From positions 1 through 40,040 of IMG/VR virus record IMGVR_UViG_3300021957_000105: a DNA stretch of 40,040 bases. One strand, given 5' to 3'. The DNA comes from a virus. Shown piece after piece: positions 22,743-30,807 of the stretch. Each line of letters opens with the position of its first letter. The stretch's first letter is position 1. Under the pieces are notes generated by a model, which ran no database searches, had not been told where the DNA came from, and saw only the letters and a program-made list of their open reading frames with translations. The translations under genes were made by a program, and so were the position numbers.

Positions 22743-22886
22743 TTACAAATATGGCGCTGGCATATACAGACTTGAGCCCGCTGTGTACACACCGTAGTTA
22801 GGTGTGAAGAGAGGTGCTATTAGACCTCCCAGTACAAGCGAAGCAAAGAATACAATGCCTAACCAACTTTTGATTTTCTTAATCAT
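22743..22886 (-). CDS. 47-residue membrane peptide
   Basis: ATG 22886 overlaps the previous stop in ATGA and lies behind AAGGA. The product is MIKKIKSWLGIVFFASLVLG... with one hydrophobic span (8-26) and a Pro/Tyr-rich tail ending PAPYL. It is the third of three tiny overlapping genes after Hsp20. Function unknown. Confidence 0.55.
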   Translation of the reverse strand: MIKKIKSWLGIVFFASLVLGGLIAPLFTPNYGVYTAGSSLYMPAPYL

Positions 22887-23035
22887 CTTGCTTCCTTGAT
22901 ATAATACTGTCTGCATTCATGAATACTCTCTGCTATGCCATCCTGTACTTCTTGTTCGCATTTTGCATTAAGTTTTCGGTTACTGTCGCCTACAAGTATG
23001 ATACCTACAAACACCATTGCTAGTAGTCCGCCCAT
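22883..23035 (-). CDS. 50-residue membrane-anchored peptide
   Basis: ATG 23035 overlaps the preceding stop in TAATG. N-terminal span MGGLLAMVFVGIILVG, then a polar helix with two cysteines (KCEQEVQDGIAESIHECRQ). The size and layout resemble small spanin-like or Rz-like peptides, but there is no second evidence for lysis. Confidence 0.5.
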   Translation of the reverse strand: MGGLLAMVFVGIILVGDSNRKLNAKCEQEVQDGIAESIHECRQYYIKEAR

Positions 23036-23142
23036 TATATTGAGACGTAACTAATGAGCATGATGAATGGTGCTACTGCTAAGATAGTGAGTAATTGCAT
23101 GACTGCAATGACCCCTTCTTTACTACTTACTAAAGTTTTCAT
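23035..23142 (-). CDS. 35-residue membrane peptide
   Basis: ATG 23142 starts 10 bases after AAGGA at the end of the Hsp20 gene. MKTLVSSKEGVIAVMQLLTI followed by LAVAPFIMLISYVSI gives one hydrophobic span. It couples to the next gene through TAATG. Confidence 0.5.
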   Translation of the reverse strand: MKTLVSSKEGVIAVMQLLTILAVAPFIMLISYVSI

Positions 23143-23145
23143 TTC

Positions 23146-23583
23146 TTAAGTGTCCTTTTGAGAATTGATTTCTATTTTTCTCGGACGCTTCTCTTCGGGC
23201 AGTTCTACTCTGAGTTTAATCACTAGTAGTCCGTTGACGAATTCCGCTCCATCAACGACAACGTGGTCTGCGAGTCGAAATGTTTCCACGAATTTCTTCG
23301 TAGTAATCCCTTTGTGAAGATACTCACGAGTATCCTCTTCTGGGTTTCCCCGAATCACTAGAACACCGGGCTTTGCCTCGATATCTAGGTCTTTCTTTTT
23401 GTAACCACCAAGTGCAAATTCCATGGCGTATTCCGTGTCACTATATTTGATAATATTGTGACGAGGAAAACCCTTCTCGTTTGCTCCTGCGACTGTTAGT
23501 TTTTCTATCTCATCCCATACATGGTCGAAACCAATGAAACGAGAGTGGGGGAACGAAAACACTTTTGTTCGTGTATTAACCAT
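23146..23583 (-). CDS. Small heat-shock protein, Hsp20/IbpA family
   Basis: The 145-residue product has the alpha-crystallin domain: YAMEFALGGYKKKDLDIEAKPGVLVIRG (about 52-79), then a strand pair with FRLADHVVVDGAEFVNGLLVIKL, where the usual GVL reads GLL, and a short C-terminal tail. It holds unfolding proteins as an ATP-independent chaperone. Hsp20 genes are common in T4-like marine phages, possibly aiding capsid or polymerase folding. Promoter 23651-23679. Confidence 0.9.
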   Translation of the reverse strand: MVNTRTKVFSFPHSRFIGFDHVWDEIEKLTVAGANEKGFPRHNIIKYSDTEYAMEFALGGYKKKDLDIEAKPGVLVIRGNPEEDTREYLHKGITTKKFVETFRLADHVVVDGAEFVNGLLVIKLRVELPEEKRPRKIEINSQKDT

Positions 23584-23650
23584 TTGCTATCTCCTTATGT
23601 TAAGCAAGATTGTTGTCTATCGACCAGCAATTGCCGCATCGACACTAATA

Positions 23651-23679
23651 TATATAACACAAATTATCCTAAGAGTCAA
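23651..23679 (-). promoter_or_regulatory. Sigma70-type promoter of the Hsp20 operon
   Basis: TTGACT (23674-23679), 17 bases, TATATA (23651-23656), with TGTGT before the -10, on the minus strand. Confidence 0.7.
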
Positions 23680-23689
23680 GTATTTTAAA

Positions 23690-24202
23690 TTAAACGTATG
23701 TGCTAGGGTCGGGGGCGCGTTCTACACCAAAGGAAAATGTAAGTCTTGATGATGATGTTGAGATTTCATGGTGTGTGCCGCGCGGTATGAAAACCCAGTC
23801 TCCTGGCGCAAACTGCAAGGGGCTCTCTGCAAAGTTGGTATTCTCAACCTTGAGATCAATATTACCTAGACCTTGTACCAGAATAACGTCCATGCCATCT
23901 TTGTGCCAGGGATAACTGAAGTTCTGTGAACCCATGCCTATGAAACATATGCACGTATTTTGGTTCTTAGGAAATAACTCGTTCATCTCTGCTATCAGTT
24001 CATGACCGAATTTAGGAAAACTACCACGAGTGTGTGAGGCGTTCAGAGAGACTCTGTACTTGCCTTCATTCATGTCCAATAGTTTTTCGGGATGAGTATC
24101 TAGAAATTGTATTGCTTCCGACCAGCCATAGTTGAATCTAACATGTCCAAAAAAGGGCGTCTTTGATCTAATCTGGTCTAGAGAATCACGAAGTCCAATC
24201 AC
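23690..24202 (-). CDS. JmjC/cupin-like putative Fe(II) oxygenase
   Basis: The 170-residue product has PWHKDGMDVILVQGLGNIDL at 98-117 and FAPGDWVFIPRGTHHEI at 131-147. His100-x-Asp102 with a distal His144 or His145 forms the HxD...H iron triad of 2-oxoglutarate oxygenases, and the GDWVFIPRGTHH strand is as in JmjC/Cupin_4 proteins. It might hydroxylate a protein or small molecule. It is fused by a 4-base overlap to RegA and so is expressed with the replisome. The 2-oxoglutarate-binding residue is not obvious. Confidence 0.65.
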   Translation of the reverse strand: MIGLRDSLDQIRSKTPFFGHVRFNYGWSEAIQFLDTHPEKLLDMNEGKYRVSLNASHTRGSFPKFGHELIAEMNELFPKNQNTCICFIGMGSQNFSYPWHKDGMDVILVQGLGNIDLKVENTNFAESPLQFAPGDWVFIPRGTHHEISTSSSRLTFSFGVERAPDPSTYV

Positions 24203-24570
24203 TTATTGCCTATATTATACTTGGGACATAACTCCCAATCATGTTTATCTTTATGTGAGATAATCTTAATCTGTCTCAAAGGAGCACACTCACTCACTTG
24301 GGTCTTATCTAGAATCTGAATCAGACCCCAATCAGACAACAACTGAGTGATGCTGTTTCGTCTCAGAATGTCATTTTCTTCTAAGTTTGATTTTTTACCA
24401 TCCAGCAAGAACAACTCTTTGAAGTGCACAATAAAGTATCTACCCTGCTTGTGCAGAATATGACATGACTGAAACAATTTATTTTCTTTGCGGCTGGCTA
24501 CACCCATGCGAGTCAACGTCTCACGAACCTTCAGAAAGTCATCAGGTTCATTGAGAGTAACTTCAAGCAT
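24199..24570 (-). CDS. regA: RegA translational repressor
   Basis: The 123-residue product (from MLEVTLNEPDDFLKVRETLT) has almost the T4 RegA length (122) and matches the family through RETLTRMGVASRKENKLFQS, CHILHKQGRYFIVHFKELF and LLSDWGLIQILD. It binds initiation regions of early mRNAs and represses their translation. I chose ATG 24570 by homology; a GTG at 24603 would add 11 residues overlapping gp62. A strong ribosome-binding site is missing for both, consistent with self-regulation. Confidence 0.92.
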   Translation of the reverse strand: MLEVTLNEPDDFLKVRETLTRMGVASRKENKLFQSCHILHKQGRYFIVHFKELFLLDGKKSNLEENDILRRNSITQLLSDWGLIQILDKTQVSECAPLRQIKIISHKDKHDWELCPKYNIGNK

Positions 24571-24589
24571 CTGAGCAGGCGACCATAAT

Positions 24590-24967
24590 TTATTTTCTTC
24601 CACCTTTACTAATCCTTATTCTTATATCGTTAAGGTTGTCGGAGGAGAGTATAGTTAGGGCTTGCTTTGCTTTATCATTGCTATAACCATAATACTCTTT
24701 AACAACATCCAAATCACTCACGATCTCAGGCTTAATCCACTTAGAGAATCGTTTTCTTTTTCTAACAATATTTATAAGAAAATCAAATTGAAGTTTGTTA
24801 TCAAGAATATGAAATTGGTTCATAGCATTTGCAACCGCTACAGTATCTTGAAAATAAGACAGCGAACGATTTGTCATGTACGGCAGATATGCTTTCTCTG
24901 ACTCCTCGTCCACTATCATATTTTGTTTACTGTAGTTTATAGCAGTGACGTATTCAAATGGACTCAT
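24590..24967 (-). CDS. 62: Clamp loader small subunit gp62
   Basis: The 125-residue product has the gp62 family features NRSLSYFQDTVAVANAMNQF and the basic block RKRKRFSKW near 70-78. T4 gp62 is 187 residues, so this is a short marine-type version. It forms the loader with gp44 that opens gp45. Its start overlaps the end of gene 44 in ATGA. Confidence 0.9.
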   Translation of the reverse strand: MSPFEYVTAINYSKQNMIVDEESEKAYLPYMTNRSLSYFQDTVAVANAMNQFHILDNKLQFDFLINIVRKRKRFSKWIKPEIVSDLDVVKEYYGYSNDKAKQALTILSSDNLNDIRIRISKGGRK

Positions 24968-25902
24968 TTAAATTCTACACCCGCCATAACCTCAGTCATA
25001 CAGGCAACGATATTCAATTCGTGGTCTGCCACAAAGGCGGCTTTGTATTGATAGTCCGCAAGAATAAGCACCAACTGTGGTATACTCTGCGGTTCGATCC
25101 GATCGCTCATATCATCATATAAATTACGGAAGATTGCCGAGGTATCTACGTCCACATTGTTTGCAACCCAGAGACGCATTGCTTTAAAGTTCTTAGCCTT
25201 TAATGCCTCAAAGAGTGCATCATAGTTGTAAGCAGACACCGCCTCGTTAATCTCAATACCGCCCATCTGACTACGTTGCAACTCATTAAGCACTCGGCGC
25301 CAGTCGGGGGCATGTCTCAGAATTAACTCACCAAGACCTTGTTTCGAAACGCCATGAACAGGAGTGCCTTCTTTTGCCATGATGTCCAACGCACGAGTCA
25401 TCATCTGACCACACAACGCTTGCATGTCTTTCTTAGATGTATTGAATTCATATACACCACACCGTGAGTGGAGTGGTTCAATGATACGATTCTTAAAATT
25501 ACAGGTTAAAATGAATCGGCAGTTATCTGAAAACTCTTCAATGAACCCACGTAATGCAGGTTGCGTTGACTGAGGATTCAGATAATCTGCCTCATCAAGT
25601 ATGACAATTTTGTAGCCACCCTGTAATGAAACGGTAGATGCAAATCGCTTGATCTTGCCGCGAAGGGTGTCAATGTTCCCTTCTTCAGATCCGTTTACGA
25701 CAATGTAATCGAATCCTAGTTCATTACAGATTGCTTTGGCTACAGTTGTTTTACCTAAGCCAGCAGTGCCAGTAAACAACATGTTGGGTATGTTGCCAGT
25801 TTCTACAAACTTACTGAACGTGTCTTTTAATGCTTGTGGTAAAATGGTATCTGCGATAGTCGCAGGACGATATTTCTCAACCCAGAGGAATTCCTCTTTC
25901 AT
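24964..25902 (-). CDS. 44: Clamp loader large subunit gp44 (AAA+ ATPase)
   Basis: The 312-residue product (T4: 319) shows FTGTAGLGKTTVAKA with Walker A at 45-52, ILDEAD Walker B at 101-106, a sensor-1 region ILTCNFKNRI and the SRC motif at 146-148. The C-terminal collar domain has many helices. It forms the gp44/62 loader that places the gp45 clamp on primer ends. Confidence 0.95.
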   Translation of the reverse strand: MKEEFLWVEKYRPATIADTILPQALKDTFSKFVETGNIPNMLFTGTAGLGKTTVAKAICNELGFDYIVVNGSEEGNIDTLRGKIKRFASTVSLQGGYKIVILDEADYLNPQSTQPALRGFIEEFSDNCRFILTCNFKNRIIEPLHSRCGVYEFNTSKKDMQALCGQMMTRALDIMAKEGTPVHGVSKQGLGELILRHAPDWRRVLNELQRSQMGGIEINEAVSAYNYDALFEALKAKNFKAMRLWVANNVDVDTSAIFRNLYDDMSDRIEPQSIPQLVLILADYQYKAAFVADHELNIVACMTEVMAGVEFK

Positions 25903-25930
25903 TCACTTGCCTCATAATATAAATTTAATT

Positions 25931-26125
25931 TTAGCCGTCTTCAGAATTAGACTGCTCAGTTTCTACCATCTGGATCAAAGCAACACTCTGATCTCGCAAC
26001 TGACCAATCGTAGCAAGTTCTTCACCACGAAAGCCACCTCGTGCGGCTACTGTGTCAATGACAGCCACCGTACTTCGGGTAACACGATTTACCAGATCAA
26101 TCATATCTTCATTTACTTCACTCAT
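25931..26125 (-). CDS. 64-residue helical protein between gp44 and gp45
   Basis: The product (MSEVNEDMIDLVNRVTRSTV... ARGGFRGEELATIGQLRDQS) has two amphipathic helices around a Gly-rich turn. It sits 2 bases after the clamp gene. I recall small proteins at this site in related phages. A clamp or clamp-loader accessory role would be a guess. Confidence 0.65.
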   Translation of the reverse strand: MSEVNEDMIDLVNRVTRSTVAVIDTVAARGGFRGEELATIGQLRDQSVALIQMVETEQSNSEDG

Positions 26126-26127
26126 AA

Positions 26128-26802
26128 CTACGCTCCATACGTACTAGTTTTTTCAAGTGCCACCCAATATTCAATATCGGTGTCCCTATTCACAAAATGT
26201 GAAATTAATTTAGATGAAATAGCCACATCATAATCACCGTCAATCATCTTCAGATTTGAGATGTTAAACACAAAGTTAAACTCAGGATTCTCAAAGGTGC
26301 CATCAACGTCAATTGAGAATGCATTAGATGTTCCATCGTTGTTATCTATAACATTACAACAGACTACATTATCTTTGACTGCTACTGACATTTCAGTATG
26401 ACCGAGAACAGACGCGGCTTTCTTAATTCGTGATAAAGTCTCACGATCTAAAGTAAATTTAACTTCGGCATCAGGCATTATAACATCAGCCGAGGGAGAA
26501 GTCAACATGTCAGGATCAGAGAAGAAATACTTGATACGTGATCGTCCACTACCATCAGTGACAGTCACAAAGTTGTCTTCAAAGGCGAGTCGTGGTGAGT
26601 CAAGAAGGCTCAGTGTAGAAAGAAACTCGTTAAGGTCATAGATGCCAAACTTCTGAGGGAAGTTCACATCAAGAGACGATGTACTCACCACATTCTTGGC
26701 TTCTGATACAGTCTTTACAACGTTGCCAGAGTTTATTACAATGTTTGAGTTAATTGAAGCGAAGTTCTTCAACACTTCAAGAGTTGTGCCATTTAGTTCC
26801 AT
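26128..26802 (-). CDS. 45: Sliding clamp gp45
   Basis: The 224-residue product matches T4 gp45 (228) in length and features: MELNGTTLEVLKNFASINSN at the start, FPQKFGIYDLNEFLSTLSLL, and DFVFNISNLKMI-type strand FNFVFNISNLKMIDGDYDV near the end. It forms a trimeric ring that tethers gp43 and also activates late transcription with gp55. It has its own promoter (26843-26871). Confidence 0.93.
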   Translation of the reverse strand: MELNGTTLEVLKNFASINSNIVINSGNVVKTVSEAKNVVSTSSLDVNFPQKFGIYDLNEFLSTLSLLDSPRLAFEDNFVTVTDGSGRSRIKYFFSDPDMLTSPSADVIMPDAEVKFTLDRETLSRIKKAASVLGHTEMSVAVKDNVVCCNVIDNNDGTSNAFSIDVDGTFENPEFNFVFNISNLKMIDGDYDVAISSKLISHFVNRDTDIEYWVALEKTSTYGA

Positions 26803-26842
26803 AATATATTCCTTGCATTTTACTGCGGGTTAATTTACAACT

Positions 26843-26871
26843 ATTATACACTTTTCTGCGGGTAAAGTCAA
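26843..26871 (-). promoter_or_regulatory. Sigma70-type promoter of the gp45-gp44-gp62-RegA operon
   Basis: TTGACT (26866-26871), 17 bases, TATAAT (26843-26848) on the minus strand; the -35 overlaps the gp46 stop. CTGCGGGT occurs twice on the plus strand around it (26823 and 26856), possible operator half-sites. Confidence 0.8.
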
Positions 26872-28574
26872 GCAACCTTTGAAAAGTTTTTGTGCTTGAT
26901 AAACTCAATCTTACGATCAAATTTATTATCAAGAAGTTCACCTTTGTGTGAGATGATAAACACATTGGTCTCATTGTCTATTGTGTCAAGAATCTTGAGT
27001 AGATTCTCAACCCCATCCGCATCGAGAGAACTGTCGAAAGTCTCATCAAGAATCAGTAGGTTGGTGGCGATACTGTTCTTCATCTTAGCAACCTGCCTCC
27101 AAGTAAACAGGAGTGCTAAGTCGATGCGTTGCTTTTCACCCTCGGAGAAACTGTCATAAGAAAACGCATCACGATGGCGTGACCGTATGGTTTCTTTGAA
27201 AGATTCGTCTAAGTCAAAGTGAACGTAGAAATCAAGCACCTGAAGATACTGGTTGGTCAACTGATTGATGACCGGCAGGTATTGCTTGATGATCTTGGTT
27301 TTAATACCAGTATCTTTAAGGAGTTCTGTTATGACGTTGTTGTATTCTCTCTGTTCGGCGAGGTCGTGCCGCTCGTCCGTGAGAGCATATTTTTTACTCT
27401 CTTCACTTGTGAGAGTATCTCGTGCTTCGGACAGGCTATGTACACCTGTTTCGAGTTCGGATAACTCACCTTGTAAAGAAGTAATTCTTCTTTGGGTCCA
27501 TGTGATTTTTTCTTTGATGGTGTTGATTTGATTACGTTGCTCAACCTCTGTATCAATTGAGGACTGAATATCTTGTTTATCATTAGTTAACTTTCCTATT
27601 TGGTGTTCACACTGCTGTCTTGCTTCTTCAAGTTCGTCCCACTTGTCTTTGGCGTTCTGTACCTTATCCAATCGGAAGGAGGATTCGATGGCTTGCTCAC
27701 AGGTGGGGCAGTCTTCGTTGTCTTCATAGAATTTAATCTCTTTGTTAGATGCTTTCTGCTTAGAGTTAAACTGAAAGACATACTTACCCATCTCGTTGAT
27801 CTTAGTATCCAATGCAGACTGACGGGTTTGAAGGTCAGATAAAACAGTATCTTCCCAACTAGTTACTTGGGTGTTAAGGCGGGCCAACTCCGACTGTTCG
27901 TCTTCAATCTGTTCTAACTTCTCTTGCTTGGCAGTTTCAGAGATTTTTGTTAACTCACCTAGGTGACGCTTCTGTGAGTCTATCTTGGTCTGGACTAACT
28001 GCAATTCATGCGAGTTACCAGATATAGATTCTTTAAGTATAGAAGTCTTCTCTTTTAGAATGCTGTTCATTTTAGAGAACACATTAATGTCCAGGAGATC
28101 TTCGATGACTTCTCGCCTCGTGGATGCGGGGAGTTGCATGAAAGGAATAAAACTGCTACTCCCCAGCACCACGATTTGATGAAAGGTTTTGTGATTTAAC
28201 TTGAGAATGTTCTGCTCAAGGACTTTCTGATACTCTTTGGCATGTGAGTTCTGATTGACCATGGTGTCACCCTGCCATATTTCAAACACAGCAGGCTTCA
28301 AACCACGAACCACTTTATAACGCGCACCGGCGACGGTAAACTCAACTTCAACAACTGTCCCTTTGTTGTTGACACTATTCACCAATTGGACCTTATTGAT
28401 GTTGCGATGCGCCTTTCCAAAGAGAGCAAAAGATAGCGCATCCAGCATAGTGGATTTACCAGAACCATTATGACCAACCACGAGAGTAGTCGCGGTTTCT
28501 TCTAGATTTAGGTTCGTAAAACTGTCGCCGGTGCTTAAAAAGTTTTTGTATTTCAACGAGTGAAATGTTATCAT
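26868..28574 (-). CDS. 46: Recombination endonuclease subunit gp46 (Rad50-like SMC ATPase)
   Basis: The 568-residue product (T4: 560) has VVGHNGSGKSTMLDA (32-46) as Walker A, long coiled-coil arms around a zinc hook CPTC near residue 296, the signature SFSEGEKQR near 475-483, and LLILDETFDSSLD near 506-518 as Walker B. It pairs with gp47 to process DNA ends for recombination-dependent replication and host DNA breakdown. ATGA overlap with gene 47. Confidence 0.96.
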   Translation of the reverse strand: MITFHSLKYKNFLSTGDSFTNLNLEETATTLVVGHNGSGKSTMLDALSFALFGKAHRNINKVQLVNSVNNKGTVVEVEFTVAGARYKVVRGLKPAVFEIWQGDTMVNQNSHAKEYQKVLEQNILKLNHKTFHQIVVLGSSSFIPFMQLPASTRREVIEDLLDINVFSKMNSILKEKTSILKESISGNSHELQLVQTKIDSQKRHLGELTKISETAKQEKLEQIEDEQSELARLNTQVTSWEDTVLSDLQTRQSALDTKINEMGKYVFQFNSKQKASNKEIKFYEDNEDCPTCEQAIESSFRLDKVQNAKDKWDELEEARQQCEHQIGKLTNDKQDIQSSIDTEVEQRNQINTIKEKITWTQRRITSLQGELSELETGVHSLSEARDTLTSEESKKYALTDERHDLAEQREYNNVITELLKDTGIKTKIIKQYLPVINQLTNQYLQVLDFYVHFDLDESFKETIRSRHRDAFSYDSFSEGEKQRIDLALLFTWRQVAKMKNSIATNLLILDETFDSSLDADGVENLLKILDTIDNETNVFIISHKGELLDNKFDRKIEFIKHKNFSKVA

Positions 28575-29632
28575 GCAATTTCCAAACTCTGTGCTTCAAT
28601 CATTAGTTCACGGACTTGACCTTTGATACGTTCTTTATCCAAGTCTGTATCTACAGCGTCAATATAAGTATACAACAAATCATCCGTAGAGTCAATGTTT
28701 ATTTTATCATCATCTACTTGTTTGCCCGCAAAGTCTTGAAAGTTCTCTGCTATCTGAAGTCCATGGATCTTTCTCATATTGATCCGATCAATAAACTTCT
28801 CAAACTCCTGAGGCTTGGTCTTGTTAATTACGATAACCTTCACAAACTTCTCATCCAGATTTGAGACGTTGCGTAGTGCTTGTTGTTGCTTGGTATCGTC
28901 ATAGAGAATCTTTTCAAACAAAGTGATAGGATTTTCGACGGGGGTCAGTTCACGAGTCTCGGTGTCCAACACATGGAAGTACTTCCTGTCGTTGGCATCT
29001 GACCAAAAGAATTCCATTTGACTGCCAAGATAGTGAATGTTATTCTGAGAACTTTTTGTGTGAAAGTGTCCTGACAACACCATATCAAATCGCCTAAACG
29101 CATCCGCAGACATGCCATCAGAACATGGTATGCCTTTCTGCATCTCAAAGCCGCTGAGTTCTAGGTGTGCGCCAACAACATCTGCCTTACATGTGTTCAA
29201 AAAGAATCGGGTCTTCTCTTCATTCTCTGCGTTGATCCAAGGCACCAGCGCAATAGGCATGCCATCATATGACACCACTTCAGGCTTCTCAATGATACGA
29301 ACCTCATTCATATAGTGACCGAGCAGTTCTTTGAGTGCGTTTAACTGATTGGTGTTTTTGTAGTAGACATCATGATTACCTGGTATAATATCCATATGAA
29401 TGCCACGATCCCTAAGAACGTCAAGGAAAATACGGCGGTTGTGGTTAAGTGCTTTAAAATTGATCGAAGTACGGTTTTCATAATAGTCTCCCAGGTGCAA
29501 GATCTTTTTGATGCCGTGTTCTTCAAGGTATGGAAAGAAAACATCACGATAGAATTTCTCTTGATAGTCCATGAAGATCTCAGAACTGTTTCTGATTCCT
29601 GCGTGGGTATCGTTCAGAATTGCGACTCTCAT
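28571..29632 (-). CDS. 47: Recombination endonuclease subunit gp47 (Mre11-like)
   Basis: The 353-residue product (T4: 339) has phosphoesterase motifs NDTH (7-10), LHLGDYYENR (45-54), IPGNHD (83-88) and LSGHFHT (about 185-191), which bind two metal ions. It is the nuclease partner of gp46. ATGA overlap with gene 55. Confidence 0.96.
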   Translation of the reverse strand: MRVAILNDTHAGIRNSSEIFMDYQEKFYRDVFFPYLEEHGIKKILHLGDYYENRTSINFKALNHNRRIFLDVLRDRGIHMDIIPGNHDVYYKNTNQLNALKELLGHYMNEVRIIEKPEVVSYDGMPIALVPWINAENEEKTRFFLNTCKADVVGAHLELSGFEMQKGIPCSDGMSADAFRRFDMVLSGHFHTKSSQNNIHYLGSQMEFFWSDANDRKYFHVLDTETRELTPVENPITLFEKILYDDTKQQQALRNVSNLDEKFVKVIVINKTKPQEFEKFIDRINMRKIHGLQIAENFQDFAGKQVDDDKINIDSTDDLLYTYIDAVDTDLDKERIKGQVRELMIEAQSLEIA

Positions 29633-30213
29633 TGCATAAACTCCGACAGATCAGAATCCGCATGGCGAGTTCTTTTCTTCTTGACCTTCTTACTATAGTC
29701 CTTGACATCTTTATCGTTGTCTTTTACCAGATCAATTCTTTCTCGTAACTCATCAACAAACGCTTGTGTTTGTCGCGATGCTTGATCATTATCAATCTCT
29801 TCTGCCACCATGAGTTCTAAGCCGCTTTCAGACAAATATTTTAACTTTATGTCTTGTTGCTTCTTTTCCTTCTCAATGCGGCGTAGGAACGCATACCATG
29901 CGATCTGAGTGAAGTATGCGAAGGCATTGGGTTTCCCTGTACGTGTGGCTTTGTCAATGTTGTAGTTCTCAATCGCTTTAAGACAATTTTCTACAGCATC
30001 CATCACCATCTCTTCACGATAGGTATACCGCACAAAGTTTGCCTTGTGTGATAAACCCTCACTGATCTTCAGAAAACATCGTGCGATGTAGTCCGTGACA
30101 ACAGGTCTGGGTAGATCATTTTCTTTTGCTTCTCGCACTGTGGTCACATAGTCCACGACTGCTTGTGAGAAATCTGCGTTGTTTACGTAATGTGGTTTTT
30201 CTTTAGGTTTCAT
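29629..30213 (-). CDS. 55: Late sigma factor gp55
   Basis: I chose ATG 30213 (MKPKEKPHYVNNADFSQAVV) because GAGAGG lies 7 bases upstream; 194 residues against 185 in T4. Region 2-like sequence: NFVRYTYREEMVMDAVENCLKAI and KPNAFAYFTQIAWYAFLRRI, where the FAYFTQI.(W/Y)AFLRRI block recognises TATAAATA. It replaces sigma70 on host RNA polymerase and works with gp33 and gp45. Three TATAAATA sites in the window are its likely targets. Promoter 30238-30266. Confidence 0.95.
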   Translation of the reverse strand: MKPKEKPHYVNNADFSQAVVDYVTTVREAKENDLPRPVVTDYIARCFLKISEGLSHKANFVRYTYREEMVMDAVENCLKAIENYNIDKATRTGKPNAFAYFTQIAWYAFLRRIEKEKKQQDIKLKYLSESGLELMVAEEIDNDQASRQTQAFVDELRERIDLVKDNDKDVKDYSKKVKKKRTRHADSDLSEFMQ

Positions 30214-30237
30214 AGTTACCTCTCGCAATGAATCATT

Positions 30238-30266
30238 ATTATACTACAAAAAAAAGTTTAAGTCAA
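30238..30266 (-). promoter_or_regulatory. Sigma70-type promoter of the gp55-gp47-gp46 operon
   Basis: TTGACT (30261-30266), 17 bases, TATAAT (30238-30243) on the minus strand, with an A/T-rich spacer. It lies back to back with a plus-strand promoter at 30270-30298, only 3 bases between the two -35 boxes. Confidence 0.75.
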
Positions 30267-30269
30267 CAC

Positions 30270-30298
30270 TTGACAGATAAGGATATTTGTGGTATAAT
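30270..30298 (+). promoter_or_regulatory. Perfect-consensus plus-strand promoter reading antisense
   Basis: TTGACA (30270-30275), 17 bases, TATAAT (30293-30298), with TGTGG before the -10. Transcription would run into the 3' end of the minus-strand LSm-like gene. A 31-codon plus-strand frame at 30337-30432 (MNSVISEWEWNNVTLWVFFF...) with a hydrophobic end lies downstream but lacks a good ribosome-binding site. An antisense RNA is the simpler product. Confidence 0.65.
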
Positions 30299-30333
30299 AG
30301 AGCATCGCTCGCAGAAGAACAGAGTATACTCAA

Positions 30334-30807
30334 TTAATGAATAGTGTCATCTCTGAGTGGGAATGGAATAACGTTACTTTGTGGGTCTTTTTCTTCACTG
30401 GTTCCATCATGTTTGTCTGCTTTCTTATCTAACAATCTTTTCATTGCTTCTGATATTCTTGCAAGACCTTCTAACTGATCTTTTTTATATTCTTCCACGC
30501 GTTCTTTAGCGATCATCTGACAGTCTACTATAGCAGTTCGATACTGATTTATAAGGTAATCACGAGGGCGATTGATTGATATAATATGATCGCTATTAAC
30601 CATTATGTAATCAGTATCATCTTCTAAAAAATTAATAAATGGTCTGAATGCATACATTCTATCACCACCATCATATTCAAAATTAATAATTGTCATGGCA
30701 TTTCTAACAATTAATTGATTATCATCATCAGATGGCCATTCCATAACTTCACATACGACTTCACTGCCATTTGATAATTTAAATTGTGCTAGATCTTTCT
30801 TTGTCAT
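30334..30807 (-). CDS. LSm/Hfq-like small-barrel protein
   Basis: The 157-residue product begins with FKLSNGSEVVCEVMEW, then NQLIVRNAMTIINF and a VNSDHIISINRP strand. Residues about 8-80 have the strand order of an Sm fold (L.nG.ev...V, then L.V.nA). The C-terminal half is a charged helix and an acidic tail ending IPFPLRDDTIH. I recall similar proteins near UvsW in marine T4-like phages. RNA binding is plausible but unproven. Its start overlaps the glycosyltransferase gene by 29 bases. Confidence 0.6.
   Translation of the reverse strand: MTKKDLAQFKLSNGSEVVCEVMEWPSDDDNQLIVRNAMTIINFEYDGGDRMYAFRPFINFLEDDTDYIMVNSDHIISINRPRDYLINQYRTAIVDCQMIAKERVEEYKKDQLEGLARISEAMKRLLDKKADKHDGTSEEKDPQSNVIPFPLRDDTIH

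Noticed and set aside
22589-22797. Plus-strand frames in the gap before the methyltransferase gene
   Set aside because: They run through the G/C hairpin and overlap the 47-residue minus-strand gene; no ribosome-binding site or recognisable features.
24769-24776. TATAAATA on the minus strand inside gene 62
   Set aside because: It lies in coding sequence well before RegA, an early gene, so a chance match in A/T-rich codons is more likely than a late promoter.
25080-25100. tRNA-like GGTTCGATCC string
   Set aside because: It is inside gene 44 and no acceptor or anticodon stems could be fitted. No tRNA was found anywhere in the window.
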